DNA of 60,355 nt from Bacteroidia bacterium (lineage in GTDB: Bacteria; Bacteroidota; Bacteroidia; Flavobacteriales; Flavobacteriaceae): positions 1 through 60,355 of the forward strand of contig JAUIBW010000032.1 of assembly GCA_030427585.1 (NCBI GenBank), written 5' to 3'. Positions 1 to 7,801 of this stretch are shown in pieces. Position 1 is the first letter of the stretch; every line of letters begins with the position of its first letter. The notes under the pieces were generated by a model. The model had not been told where the DNA came from and did not search any database. It was given only the letters and a program-made list of their open reading frames with translations. A program made the translations under genes and the position numbers.

Positions 1-343
1 GTATTGGTGCTTCGGTTTCTATTGTATCCAGAATTGCATTTACCTCTTCATATTCTAGTAAAGAAGGCTCTACAATATAAGTAATGGGTACAGCAGTAGC
101 TTTTCTTTTTATCTGTGGTTCTGCTATGATCATAACAAGTGTGCTAATCAATAGCAGTCGTAAAAGTAATAACCACAATTCATTGATTTGAATACTACTC
201 GTTTGTTTTGAATCTGACTCATCTAGTAATTGAATACTTCCTATCTTAATTGTTTTTCCTTCTTTTTTACTCCACAGATGTATTGCAATAGGAACAATAC
301 CTCCTAATAAAGCCCATAAATATGTAGGATTAAGAAAAAACAT
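1..343 (-). CDS. BatA-like N-terminal membrane domain protein (partial)
   Basis: The frame begins with ATG at 343 and runs off the left edge of the window, so only about 114 N-terminal residues are visible. They read MFFLNPTYLWALLGGIVPIAIHL and continue into a second hydrophobic stretch (LWLLLLRLLLISTLVMIIAEP). This two-helix start with a short linker of the type KIGSIQLL is the BatA / aerotolerance-regulator N-terminal domain; the family usually continues with a periplasmic von Willebrand-like part, which is not visible. The start lies 1 nt after the stop of the DUF58 gene, so it is the fourth gene of the DUF4159-MoxR-DUF58-BatA operon. The Bat/MoxR role (chaperone-like, envelope stress) is known only loosely in the family. 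Confidence 0.7.
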   Translation of the reverse strand, partial: MFFLNPTYLWALLGGIVPIAIHLWSKKEGKTIKIGSIQLLDESDSKQTSSIQINELWLLLLRLLLISTLVMIIAEPQIKRKATAVPITYIVEPSLLEYEEVNAILDTIETEAPI

Positions 344-344
344 A

Positions 345-1241
345 TTAAATTAATCTACTTCGTTTTTTCAGAAATACCTGTAAGGCCTCTCCGATATTCT
401 CATTTAGCCTAAATAAATGGTAACCAATATCATTAGCCAGTAGGGTATTTTTTGTGTTTTTCATCATTTCTTCTAATGCGGTGAGATATTGTTTTTTTGC
501 TGTCTTAGCATCTATCTTACGCCTAGCTCCTGTTTCTAAATCTTCAAATGTAATGGTGCCTTCATAATCAAATTCCAATTCGTTTTTACCCATCAAATGA
601 AATACTACGACTTCGTTTTTAGGTGTTTTTAGCCGTTTAACGAAAGAAGTTAGCTCTTCACTATGTTCATACAAATCGGTAATAAAGAAAATCAATTCTT
701 TATGGTTACGATCATAAAGGTTTTTTGACGCTCCAGGATCCTCTGGCCATTTTCCTTCGTTCTTAATATTAATCAATTCTAATAAGAGACGATTGTAATG
801 TTTTTTCTGAATTTTTGGATATACGCTATGTAGTTGATGATCGTTAAGTGCAAAAAGACCTACAGCATCTCCTTGATTTTGGGATAAGTATGCTAATGAA
901 GCCACTAATACTCTAACATAGTCCATTTTAGACAAGTCTTCTTCCTTATGAAGCATCGACATACTGGCATCGACAATAAATTTTACCGCAATATTGCTTT
1001 TTATCTCTGATTGCCTAATATAGTACCTACCTGATCTGGCAAGCATTTTCCAATCCAGCAGTCTTAAATCATCACCCGGTTCATAATTACGAAATTGGCT
1101 AAACTCCATCCCTGGACCTACACTTCTACTGTGATTATGTCCCGACAAATACCCATCAACTATTACACGTGCAATAAGTGCTAATCCTGATACATTTTTT
1201 ATAAGTTCTGGTTTTAATAGTTGATGATAGTCTTGTTTCAT
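345..1241 (-). CDS. DUF58 domain protein (MoxR partner)
   Basis: A 298-residue protein. The family signature R-N-Y-E-P-G-D-D-L-R-L-L-D-W is at residues 51-64, followed by a von Willebrand-A-like fold whose metal-binding motif D-A-S-M-S is at 91-95. No signal peptide or membrane helix is visible, so it is probably cytosolic or membrane-associated through the BatA partner. DUF58 proteins are normally encoded directly after a MoxR AAA+ ATPase, as here (27 nt apart), and are thought to act as the client-binding adaptor of that ATPase. The length is normal for the short DUF58 form. The molecular client is not known. Confidence 0.9.
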   Translation of the reverse strand: MKQDYHQLLKPELIKNVSGLALIARVIVDGYLSGHNHSRSVGPGMEFSQFRNYEPGDDLRLLDWKMLARSGRYYIRQSEIKSNIAVKFIVDASMSMLHKEEDLSKMDYVRVLVASLAYLSQNQGDAVGLFALNDHQLHSVYPKIQKKHYNRLLLELINIKNEGKWPEDPGASKNLYDRNHKELIFFITDLYEHSEELTSFVKRLKTPKNEVVVFHLMGKNELEFDYEGTITFEDLETGARRKIDAKTAKKQYLTALEEMMKNTKNTLLANDIGYHLFRLNENIGEALQVFLKKRSRLI

Positions 1242-1268
1242 ACCAATGTAACTTTAAAATATCTTATA

Positions 1269-2270
1269 TCAACTGTTTACCAAAATAGCATTTAACAATT
1301 GATAAGTAACATGATCAGATGTTATACTTTCGGATTCTGCTCTGAAATTTACAATAACTCTATGGCGCAATACCGGGATAGCCACATGTTGTATATCTTC
1401 TAATGTAACCGATAAACGTCCTTTTATCAAAGCACGAGCTTTGGCTGTTAATATCATGGCCTGGCCTGCTCTTGGTCCTGCTCCCCAATTTACCCACTCT
1501 TTTACATATGCATTTGTAGTAGTCTCTGGCCTTGTTGCTCGTATTAACTTACTTACAAATGTGATGAGATCATCACTTATAGGTACTTCTCTTACCAAAT
1601 CCTGTAGTCTTAATATATCATCACCTGTAATCACTTCATGAAGTGTTTCTTTTTTGGTACCTGTTGTATTTTTTAAAATGGTGGTCTCTTCTAATTCGGT
1701 AGGGTATCCAATTTTTATATATAACAGAAAACGATCTTGTTGTGCTTCTGGTAACATAAAGGTACCGGATTGCTCAATGGGATTTTGGGTAGCGAGAATA
1801 AAAAATGGTTTATCCAAGGTATAGGTTTTACCAGAATACGTTACTTCAAACTCCTGCATAGCTTCTAACAGTGCTGCCTGAGTCTTTGGTGGTGTTCGGT
1901 TAATCTCATCTGCCAGTATAATATTAGCAAAAATAGGTCCTTTATTAAATTTAAAAAACTTCTTTCCGGTGCTATAATCTTCTTCAAGTATTTCGGTACC
2001 AATAATATCAGAAGGCATTAGATCGGGAGTAAATTGTATTCTTTTAAACTTTAAATCAATGGCTTGCGCTAATGTTCGTATCATTAACGTTTTTGCCAAC
2101 CCGGGAACTCCTTCTAATAACGCATGCCCGCCTGCCAGAAAAGTAATTAGTAATTGTTCTACAGTTTCCTCCTGCCCTATGATTACTTTACCAATTTCTT
2201 TCTTTAAATTAGTAAGCTTTTCGGTAAGTACATTCACCTCTTGTTCAATACTTGCTAAATTTTTATCCAT
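1269..2270 (-). CDS. MoxR-family AAA+ ATPase
   Basis: A 333-residue AAA+ ATPase of the MoxR group. Walker A is G-V-P-G-L-A-K-T at residues 54-61 and Walker B is I-I-L-A-D-E at 117-122, followed by the typical N-R-T-P-P-K-T-Q-A-A-L-L-E-A-M-Q-E sensor stretch and the T-Q-N-P sensor 1. MoxR ATPases work as cytosolic chaperone-like remodelers with VWA/DUF58 partners. The gene sits between DUF4159 (10 nt upstream) and DUF58 (27 nt downstream), a gene order common in Bacteroidota. Start is ATG at 2270. The family and operon assignment is secure; the client is unknown. Confidence 0.95.
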   Translation of the reverse strand: MDKNLASIEQEVNVLTEKLTNLKKEIGKVIIGQEETVEQLLITFLAGGHALLEGVPGLAKTLMIRTLAQAIDLKFKRIQFTPDLMPSDIIGTEILEEDYSTGKKFFKFNKGPIFANIILADEINRTPPKTQAALLEAMQEFEVTYSGKTYTLDKPFFILATQNPIEQSGTFMLPEAQQDRFLLYIKIGYPTELEETTILKNTTGTKKETLHEVITGDDILRLQDLVREVPISDDLITFVSKLIRATRPETTTNAYVKEWVNWGAGPRAGQAMILTAKARALIKGRLSVTLEDIQHVAIPVLRHRVIVNFRAESESITSDHVTYQLLNAILVNS

Positions 2271-2280
2271 ACATCTTCTT

Positions 2281-2925
2281 TTATGATGTTAAAGCATACA
2301 TCACTATATTTACTCCAAAACGGGTATTGTCTATTTTATACCATCGTTTATTTCTAAAATCATAATCCCATTCGCAACCATAATCTTTGTTACTAAACAA
2401 GACTCCTATCCTGCCATTAATTTCAATAGCTTTTAGGTAATCATGTACAATATCATCTCCCCATCCATTAAGTTCTTGTGATGTCGTGGGCGGGCCATCT
2501 TCAAATTTGAAGAAAACCTTATATATCTCATGAGTATTAGGGATTTTTTTTAACTGTCGAGGGCCAAAGATATCCTCCATTTGTCGTTCAAATGATTTTG
2601 AAAACAAACCATCTATATCATGATTACAATCATCTGCAAAGACAAAGCCTCCGTTCCTGACATATTTCTCAAAATTTTCCCTTTCTTTCTTTGTAAATTG
2701 TACTAGTTTATGCCCTGATATATAGCAAAATGGACTTTTAAATATTTCATCACTACTAAGGGCTATAATTCTTTCTTGCGTATCTACTTTTAAAGTAGTA
2801 TACTCTACTAAAGAATTTAAAAGGTTTGAAGGCATTCTCTGATCTACATCCCAATCTCCGGATTCATATTGCAACCTTGTAAAGAAAAACTTGTTACTCA
2901 ATGCAGTTATTATTTTAGCTTTCAA
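2281..2925 (-). CDS. DUF4159 domain protein
   Basis: A 214-residue protein covering the DUF4159 domain, with the family-typical blocks Y-E-S-G-D-W-D-V-D near residue 20, F-E-K-Y-V-R-N-G-G-F-V-F-A-D-D and the C-terminal T-R-F-G-V-N-I-V-M-Y-A-L-T. The fold is expected to resemble a class I glutamine amidotransferase-like or ThuA-like domain; that is family knowledge, not seen directly. Many homologues carry a signal peptide, whereas this one starts almost at the domain. The only usable start is TTG at 2925, because a stop codon lies five codons upstream in frame. It is the first gene of the MoxR operon. Confidence 0.8.
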   Translation of the reverse strand: MKAKIITALSNKFFFTRLQYESGDWDVDQRMPSNLLNSLVEYTTLKVDTQERIIALSSDEIFKSPFCYISGHKLVQFTKKERENFEKYVRNGGFVFADDCNHDIDGLFSKSFERQMEDIFGPRQLKKIPNTHEIYKVFFKFEDGPPTTSQELNGWGDDIVHDYLKAIEINGRIGVLFSNKDYGCEWDYDFRNKRWYKIDNTRFGVNIVMYALTS

Positions 2926-2975
2926 AAATAGACTAACTCACAAAACCACTACGCTTAATGGTTAAAACAATTTCA

Positions 2976-3021
2976 AAAGAAAAAAACTGGCCATAATGAA
3001 GCTAATCAAAATGACCAGTTT
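2976..3021 (-). terminator. Rho-independent terminator after tldE
   Basis: Read on the minus strand, the arms AAACTGGTCAT (3021-3011) and ATGGCCAGTTT (2994-2984) pair with one G-T wobble over an 11-bp stem and 16-nt loop, and a run of T follows. It sits 17 nt after the tldE stop and separates that operon from the MoxR operon. Confidence 0.75.
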
Positions 3022-3037
3022 ATATTATAAATTATAC

Positions 3038-4354
3038 TTAAACCGCATCAGATAAGCTGGTAAAGGTAAAATCTCTTACCTTCATATAAGGTACCAAATT
3101 ACCATTGATCCTAACTTGTTTACCAAGTGTTTCGAGATTATTAAGCATAATAATCGGACTCTCATTAAATCTAAAGTTTTTCACCGGATGCTTTATTTTT
3201 CCATTTTCGATATAAAATGTTCCATCCCGGGTAAGGCCTGTATATAATAGGGTTTGAGGATCTACATTTCTGATATACCATAATCGAGTAACCAAAATTC
3301 CTTTTTTGGTTCCTTTAATAAGATCTTCTAAAGAGGCATCTCCTCCTTGCATAATAAAATTAGATGGAAAAGGTACTGGGTCCACTCCTTTCTTTTCTGC
3401 CCAATAGCGGCTATATGCCAAATTTTTCACTACTCCATTCTCTATCCAGCTCATCTTCTTTAAGGGCTGTCCTGCTCCATTCCATGTACTTGTAGGTACA
3501 TCTGGGTTTAAAGGATCAGACCAAATATTTACACGTTCGTCTACAATCTTCTCTCCTAGTTTAGTACCTCCGCCTTCTTTAGACATAAAGCTTCGCCCTT
3601 CATCTGCTGTTCGTGCGCTAAGAGCGCTTCCAATATTTTGTAGTAACCCAACAGATGCTGCGGGTTCAAGAATTACAGTATACTTTCCTGGTTCTATAGC
3701 TTTAGCTTCTCTTGATGTTACTGCTTTATCTATCGCTATATTAGAAGCTTTTGCTGCATCAAATTTGCTGATATCATTAAAATCACGAGATACCCACCCA
3801 GATCCAGTACCATCATTGGTTCTCATAGTAACCGTAAAATTAGAATCTGTAGATTGGTTATAAGCAAAAAGACCATTAGAATTCATTATTGCACTAAACC
3901 CATAAGAATCGTTAAAGAACCCTGCAGCGGTAACATCTTTTGCTGCTGCTGGCTCAATACTACTACTTGCTACAGTAGCACGATACTCTGGTGAAATATT
4001 GGCCGATGCCTTATTATAGGTTATTGACTTATCATAAGTTTGTGGTCCCAAAGGCCCCATAAATTCTGGATTCTCTGGCGAAAGTTTTGCCAGCTCTTCT
4101 GCTCTTTTAACTACTTTTTTTAAGGATTCATCATCAAACTCATCAATCGTAGCCGTACCCGATTTTTTTCCGAAATTAGATTGTACCACCAGATTCTGAT
4201 TAGATCGATGACCAGCAGTAGAAACCGTATTACGCGCATAGCGGATATTTCCGCTTTCGCTTCCACTCATATTTATTTCACAAGCATCAGCAGTAGAAAA
4301 GCTCAATGCTTTTTCCATAATTTGCTTTGCTTCTTCTTTTGTATATATTGCCAT
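3038..4354 (-). CDS. TldE/PmbA-family metalloprotease subunit
   Basis: A 438-residue protein of the TldD/PmbA (modulator of DNA gyrase) family. It lacks the metal-binding HExxxH motif, which marks it as the TldE/PmbA half of the heterodimer. TldD-TldE degrades unfolded or leader peptides inside the heterodimer channel; in E. coli it matures microcin B17. The gene follows tldD by 32 nt and is followed by a strong terminator. It begins MAIYTKEEAKQIMEKAL with no signal peptide, although its partner upstream has a Tat-like one; this mismatch is listed as a finding. Confident on family, less on localisation. Confidence 0.9.
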   Translation of the reverse strand: MAIYTKEEAKQIMEKALSFSTADACEINMSGSESGNIRYARNTVSTAGHRSNQNLVVQSNFGKKSGTATIDEFDDESLKKVVKRAEELAKLSPENPEFMGPLGPQTYDKSITYNKASANISPEYRATVASSSIEPAAAKDVTAAGFFNDSYGFSAIMNSNGLFAYNQSTDSNFTVTMRTNDGTGSGWVSRDFNDISKFDAAKASNIAIDKAVTSREAKAIEPGKYTVILEPAASVGLLQNIGSALSARTADEGRSFMSKEGGGTKLGEKIVDERVNIWSDPLNPDVPTSTWNGAGQPLKKMSWIENGVVKNLAYSRYWAEKKGVDPVPFPSNFIMQGGDASLEDLIKGTKKGILVTRLWYIRNVDPQTLLYTGLTRDGTFYIENGKIKHPVKNFRFNESPIIMLNNLETLGKQVRINGNLVPYMKVRDFTFTSLSDAV

Positions 4355-4386
4355 AATATTTTTATTATTTGTTGGAAAAAGATGTT

Positions 4387-6027
4387 TTAAATAGTTCTAC
4401 CTGTATTGATCACATTTACATTATTAAATCTGGTAGTAGAACTTCCGTGTGATACAGCACTTATCTGAGAAGGCTGTCCTTTACCATCAAAGAACGATCC
4501 GAATAACCTATAGTCATCTTTGTCACATATTTTGGCGCAAGAATTCCAAAATTCTTGCGTATTAGATTGATAAGCAACATCATCCAACATCCCCACGATC
4601 GCTCCGTTTTTAATTTCGTAGAAAGCAGTACCACCAAACTGGAAATTATATCTTTGCTGGTCGATAGAGTACGAACCTCTACCCGCAATATAAATTCCTT
4701 TTTCTACATCTTTTATCATATCATTAACACTATATTTTTCTTTACCTGGCTCTAACGAAACATTAGGCATACGCTGAAATTGAACATCGTTCCAACTTTG
4801 CGAATAACAACAACCATGTGATTCCTTCTGATCTATCATATGAACCTGATCTCTAATTGCCTGATAATTAGTTAATACACCATTACGTACAAGATCCCAT
4901 TGTTTTGTCTTTACTCCTTCGTCATCGTATCCTACAGCTCCCAGAGATCCTACTTGCGTTTTATCTGCTACCAGGTTAACAATATCACTACCATACTTGA
5001 AGTTTTTGGTTTTCCATTTATCAAGAGTAGCGAAACTTGTTCCTGCATAATTGGCTTCATATCCTAGTACACGATCCAACTCTAGAGGGTGTCCTACAGA
5101 TTCGTGAATCGTGAGTCCCAGGTGATTGGGTTCTAATACCAAATCATACTTACCGGCTTCTACCGATTTGGCACTAAGTCTTTCTTTGGCTTGCTTGGCT
5201 GCCATAATAGCATCTTCTACCATATCGTAGCTTCCTCTATATAATTTCATTCCAGCCGGCCCATCTAATTTTTCCGAATCCAAACCATCCATATATTCAT
5301 ATCCCATTCCCATAGGAGCACTCATTGCCTGGCGTGATTTAAATTTATTATTGGCACGATCGATAGCCGTAACCGTAAATGTTGGCCATATACGGTGAAC
5401 ATCCTGATCTATATATGATCCATCGGTAGATGCAAAATATTTTTGCTCATTTACCATAAAAAGACCAGAATTCACAAAATTAGCTCCATTTTTCATTGCA
5501 GCCGCATTAGCACTAAGCAATAGATCTACTTTTTCTGAAATAGGTACTTTTTTGAAATCTTTTTTAATAGGTGTCTTCCAGGTAACTTCTCCATGAGGTT
5601 TTACCGGGGCCAGTTTTACTGGCACTTTCTGAATTTTTGAATTTGCTTTTGCTATTGCAACTGCCTGTTCTGTTGCTTTTTTAATCCCTTTTTCTGTTAC
5701 ATTATTGGTAGAAGCAAATCCCCAGGTTCCATTGGTAATAACTCGTATACCAATTCCAAAAGATTCTGTATTTACTACATTTTGAACCTTATCTTCTCTG
5801 GTAAATACATATTGATTTAAATATCTTCCTATCCTTGCATCGGCATAAGATGCCCCCAAAGTTTTGGCAGTATTTAATGCTATGTCTGCAAGGCTTTTCT
5901 TGATTGCGACGTCCATCCCAGGATTTAGTAAAGCTTCTGCAGAAATATTATTCCCCATAAGCATGGATGGCATCATTAATGCGCCAGATCCTAACCCAGC
6001 GTATTTAACAAAATCTCTTCGTTTCAT
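4387..6027 (-). CDS. TldD-family metalloprotease with Tat signal
   Basis: A 546-residue TldD-type protease. The zinc motif H-E-S-V-G-H is at residues 308-313, and the downstream H-G-C-C-Y segment carries the cysteine that completes the metal site in the family. The N-terminus MKRRDFVKYAGLGSGALMM has the twin-arginine (Tat) pattern followed by a hydrophobic stretch, so export in folded form is likely. The leader contains AAGGAGG seven or so bases before the ATG, an unusually strong Shine-Dalgarno for a flavobacterium. It is first in an operon with tldE. About 675 bp of intergenic DNA lies upstream. Confidence 0.92.
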   Translation of the reverse strand: MKRRDFVKYAGLGSGALMMPSMLMGNNISAEALLNPGMDVAIKKSLADIALNTAKTLGASYADARIGRYLNQYVFTREDKVQNVVNTESFGIGIRVITNGTWGFASTNNVTEKGIKKATEQAVAIAKANSKIQKVPVKLAPVKPHGEVTWKTPIKKDFKKVPISEKVDLLLSANAAAMKNGANFVNSGLFMVNEQKYFASTDGSYIDQDVHRIWPTFTVTAIDRANNKFKSRQAMSAPMGMGYEYMDGLDSEKLDGPAGMKLYRGSYDMVEDAIMAAKQAKERLSAKSVEAGKYDLVLEPNHLGLTIHESVGHPLELDRVLGYEANYAGTSFATLDKWKTKNFKYGSDIVNLVADKTQVGSLGAVGYDDEGVKTKQWDLVRNGVLTNYQAIRDQVHMIDQKESHGCCYSQSWNDVQFQRMPNVSLEPGKEKYSVNDMIKDVEKGIYIAGRGSYSIDQQRYNFQFGGTAFYEIKNGAIVGMLDDVAYQSNTQEFWNSCAKICDKDDYRLFGSFFDGKGQPSQISAVSHGSSTTRFNNVNVINTGRTI

Positions 6028-6643
6028 ATAAACCTCCTTTTTTGATTGAATGAATATTTATTTAGTTATGTGTTTTAGTTTTTAATGTATACTAATGTTA
6101 AATTTAGAAACATAACGCTATAGTATATATCATTTTTTCGTGAGGAAATATGATTGTTTTTATCTAAAGAACTTAAAAAACATATAAGCTTTTTCATTCT
6201 TTTAAGATCCCCCAAGTTAAAAATCATATCATACCAAAAAGAAGCTAATTATATCTACTTTTTATTTTTAGTACAGCATTAAAAGTAGAAAATTTATGTC
6301 AAATAACAATAGTACCCTAAAATGTTAAAAAAAGGGTAAGAATTTTCGTATACAGAAGAATCAAAACTCACAAAAAACACATAAACAACTAAAAAACAAT
6401 AACTTACACAAACAAAACTAATCTAATATACAATTAAAAAATTATCAATAAAATGCCTGAATTCCTAGATTTGAGCGTATTTAAAATTTTGTTAAACTTT
6501 TATATTTTTAACGCAACTGTTATCAAAATCATAAAATACCTTTAACAAAATTATTCTTTTACGACCTAAAACAGTGCCTATCAACATATATAAGAAGTTA
6601 TAATCTTATCCTGCCTATAGAGCAAAAAATGATCTTTGTATAT
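6028..6643. other. Long intergenic region upstream of tldD and the sulfide regulon
   Basis: No credible coding frame was found in this AT-rich stretch between two divergent operons. It must hold the tldD promoter. One imperfectly placed inverted repeat is visible: TCTACTTTT at 6254-6262 and AAAAGTAGA at 6281-6289 (9-bp perfect stem, 18-nt loop), of unknown role. No riboswitch-like or tRNA-like structure was recognised. Confidence 0.5.
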
Positions 6644-6687
6644 GTAACCTTTGTTACTGATAAATATTTTTTGATGTATTACTTTTA
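6644..6687 (+). promoter_or_regulatory. Crp/Fnr-type operator and promoter (site A, DUF983-regulator operon)
   Basis: The perfect palindrome GTAAC-CTTT-GTTAC occupies 6644-6657. After 22 nt it is followed by TACTTTTA (6680-6687), which fits the Bacteroidota -7 element TAnnTTTG with one change. The operator centre lies about 41-43 bp before the expected start site, the class II activator position. Because the promoter lies downstream of the upstream ATG at 6629, it also shows that DUF983 starts at 6704. The same arrangement recurs three more times. Confidence 0.8.
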
Positions 6688-6703
6688 TCCAAAATTCAAC
6701 AAC

Positions 6704-7102
6704 ATGTTTGGTAGAGGTTCAAAATTATACAGCATATTGTTTTTAAAATGTCCACGGTGTCATGATGGAGCATTTTTAGAAGCTAACCCATATCACCTAA
6801 AACGTTTCAATAAAGTAAAAAAAAGATGCCCTTCGTGCCAATTAAAATATAGTATAGAGCCTAGTTTTTATTATGGTTCAATGTATGTTTCATATGCAGT
6901 TGGTATAGCGATAAGTGTAGCTGTTTTTATCTTAATACAACTGCTCGGGTTAGATCTAACCCCAATACACATTTTTATCAGTATCGTTGTTGCCCTTATA
7001 CTTTTAATGCCGTACATCGGAGCGATTTCAAAATTGATTTGGGCCAATTTCTTCTTTACCTACGATGCATCTATCGCCAAAGCCAAACAAGATTCTAAAT
7101 GA
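6704..7102 (+). CDS. DUF983 zinc-ribbon membrane protein
   Basis: With the start at ATG 6704 the protein has 132 residues and begins MFGRGSKLYSILFLKCPRCH, as DUF983 proteins do. An earlier ATG at 6629 is in frame but lies upstream of the operator and -7 element, so it is unlikely to be used. Two CxxC pairs (C16/C19 and C42/C45) form a zinc-ribbon-like site, followed by two hydrophobic helices near residues 60-105. DUF983 function is not established. The stop overlaps the start of the Crp/Fnr gene (ATGA), so the two are translationally coupled and share the regulated promoter. Its presence in the sulfide regulon is a contextual clue only. Confidence 0.85.
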   Translation: MFGRGSKLYSILFLKCPRCHDGAFLEANPYHLKRFNKVKKRCPSCQLKYSIEPSFYYGSMYVSYAVGIAISVAVFILIQLLGLDLTPIHIFISIVVALILLMPYIGAISKLIWANFFFTYDASIAKAKQDSK

Positions 7103-7731
7103 TTCAGGAACTAAAAAACAGTTACGGGCGCCAGTTTGAAAATACTTTGATAAACGATATACTACAAGTCGGAACTTTTAGAGAAGTTTCTGCCGGGTAT
7201 AAGCTAATCGAAATTGGAGATTATATCAAAGGAATGCCATTACTCGTATCGGGAGCAATAAAAGTACTTAGAGAAGACAAAGAAGGAGACGAATTGTTAT
7301 TATATTATTTAGAACAAGGAGACACCTGTTCGATGACAATGACCTGTTGCATTGGCCAAACTCGAAGCGAAATTAGAGCAATAGCAGAAGTAGATACGAA
7401 ACTTATCATGATTCCTATTCGAAAAATGGAAGAATGGACGGCCAAATATAAATCCTGGAGGAATTTTGTTTTTGAAAGCTATCATAGCAGATTAAATGAA
7501 CTTCTTATTACTTTAGATAGCATAGCTTTTGATAGAATGGATGAACGCCTGGTGAGTTATCTGAAGGAAAAAGCTCGTGTTAATAACGAATATATTATTC
7601 GTAATACACATCAGGAAATTGCACAGGAGTTACATAGTTCTAGAGTAGTGATATCTCGGCTATTAAAAAAACTGGAACAAATAGATAAAATAGAGTTACA
7701 TAGAAATTATATTAAAATTCTTAATTTATAA
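7099..7731 (+). CDS. Crp/Fnr-family transcriptional regulator of the sulfide regulon
   Basis: A 210-residue protein with an N-terminal cyclic-nucleotide-binding-like beta roll (about residues 25-115) and a C-terminal winged helix-turn-helix whose helix pair is T-H-Q-E-I-A-Q-E-L-H-S-S-R-V-V-I-S-R. Three cysteines, C77, C83 and C84, sit in G-D-T-C-S-M-T-M-T-C-C, and no FNR-type N-terminal iron-sulfur cysteine cluster is present. It overlaps DUF983 by 4 nt. The neighbouring promoters all carry GTAAC-N4-GTTAC palindromes at activator distance, so I infer that this protein binds them and also regulates its own operon. The inducing signal (sulfide, persulfide or redox) is inferred from the target genes. 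Confidence 0.9.
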   Translation: MIQELKNSYGRQFENTLINDILQVGTFREVSAGYKLIEIGDYIKGMPLLVSGAIKVLREDKEGDELLLYYLEQGDTCSMTMTCCIGQTRSEIRAIAEVDTKLIMIPIRKMEEWTAKYKSWRNFVFESYHSRLNELLITLDSIAFDRMDERLVSYLKEKARVNNEYIIRNTHQEIAQELHSSRVVISRLLKKLEQIDKIELHRNYIKILNL

Positions 7732-7738
7732 AAGCTAT

Positions 7739-7782
7739 GTAACCAATGTTACTGATTATAGATTTATGTTCTACTACTTTTA
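7739..7782 (+). promoter_or_regulatory. Crp/Fnr-type operator and promoter (site B, sulP)
   Basis: The perfect palindrome GTAAC-CAAT-GTTAC at 7739-7752 is followed, after exactly 22 nt, by TACTTTTA at 7775-7782. The SulP start codon is 20 nt downstream of the -7 element. Spacing and -7 sequence are identical to site A. Confidence 0.8.
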
Positions 7783-7801
7783 GTTACAAATTCACATATA
7801 C

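Noticed and set aside
345..2925. DUF4159-MoxR-DUF58-BatA order as a new system
   Set aside because: This gene order is widespread in Bacteroidota and already known as the Bat/MoxR cluster, although its function is only partly understood.
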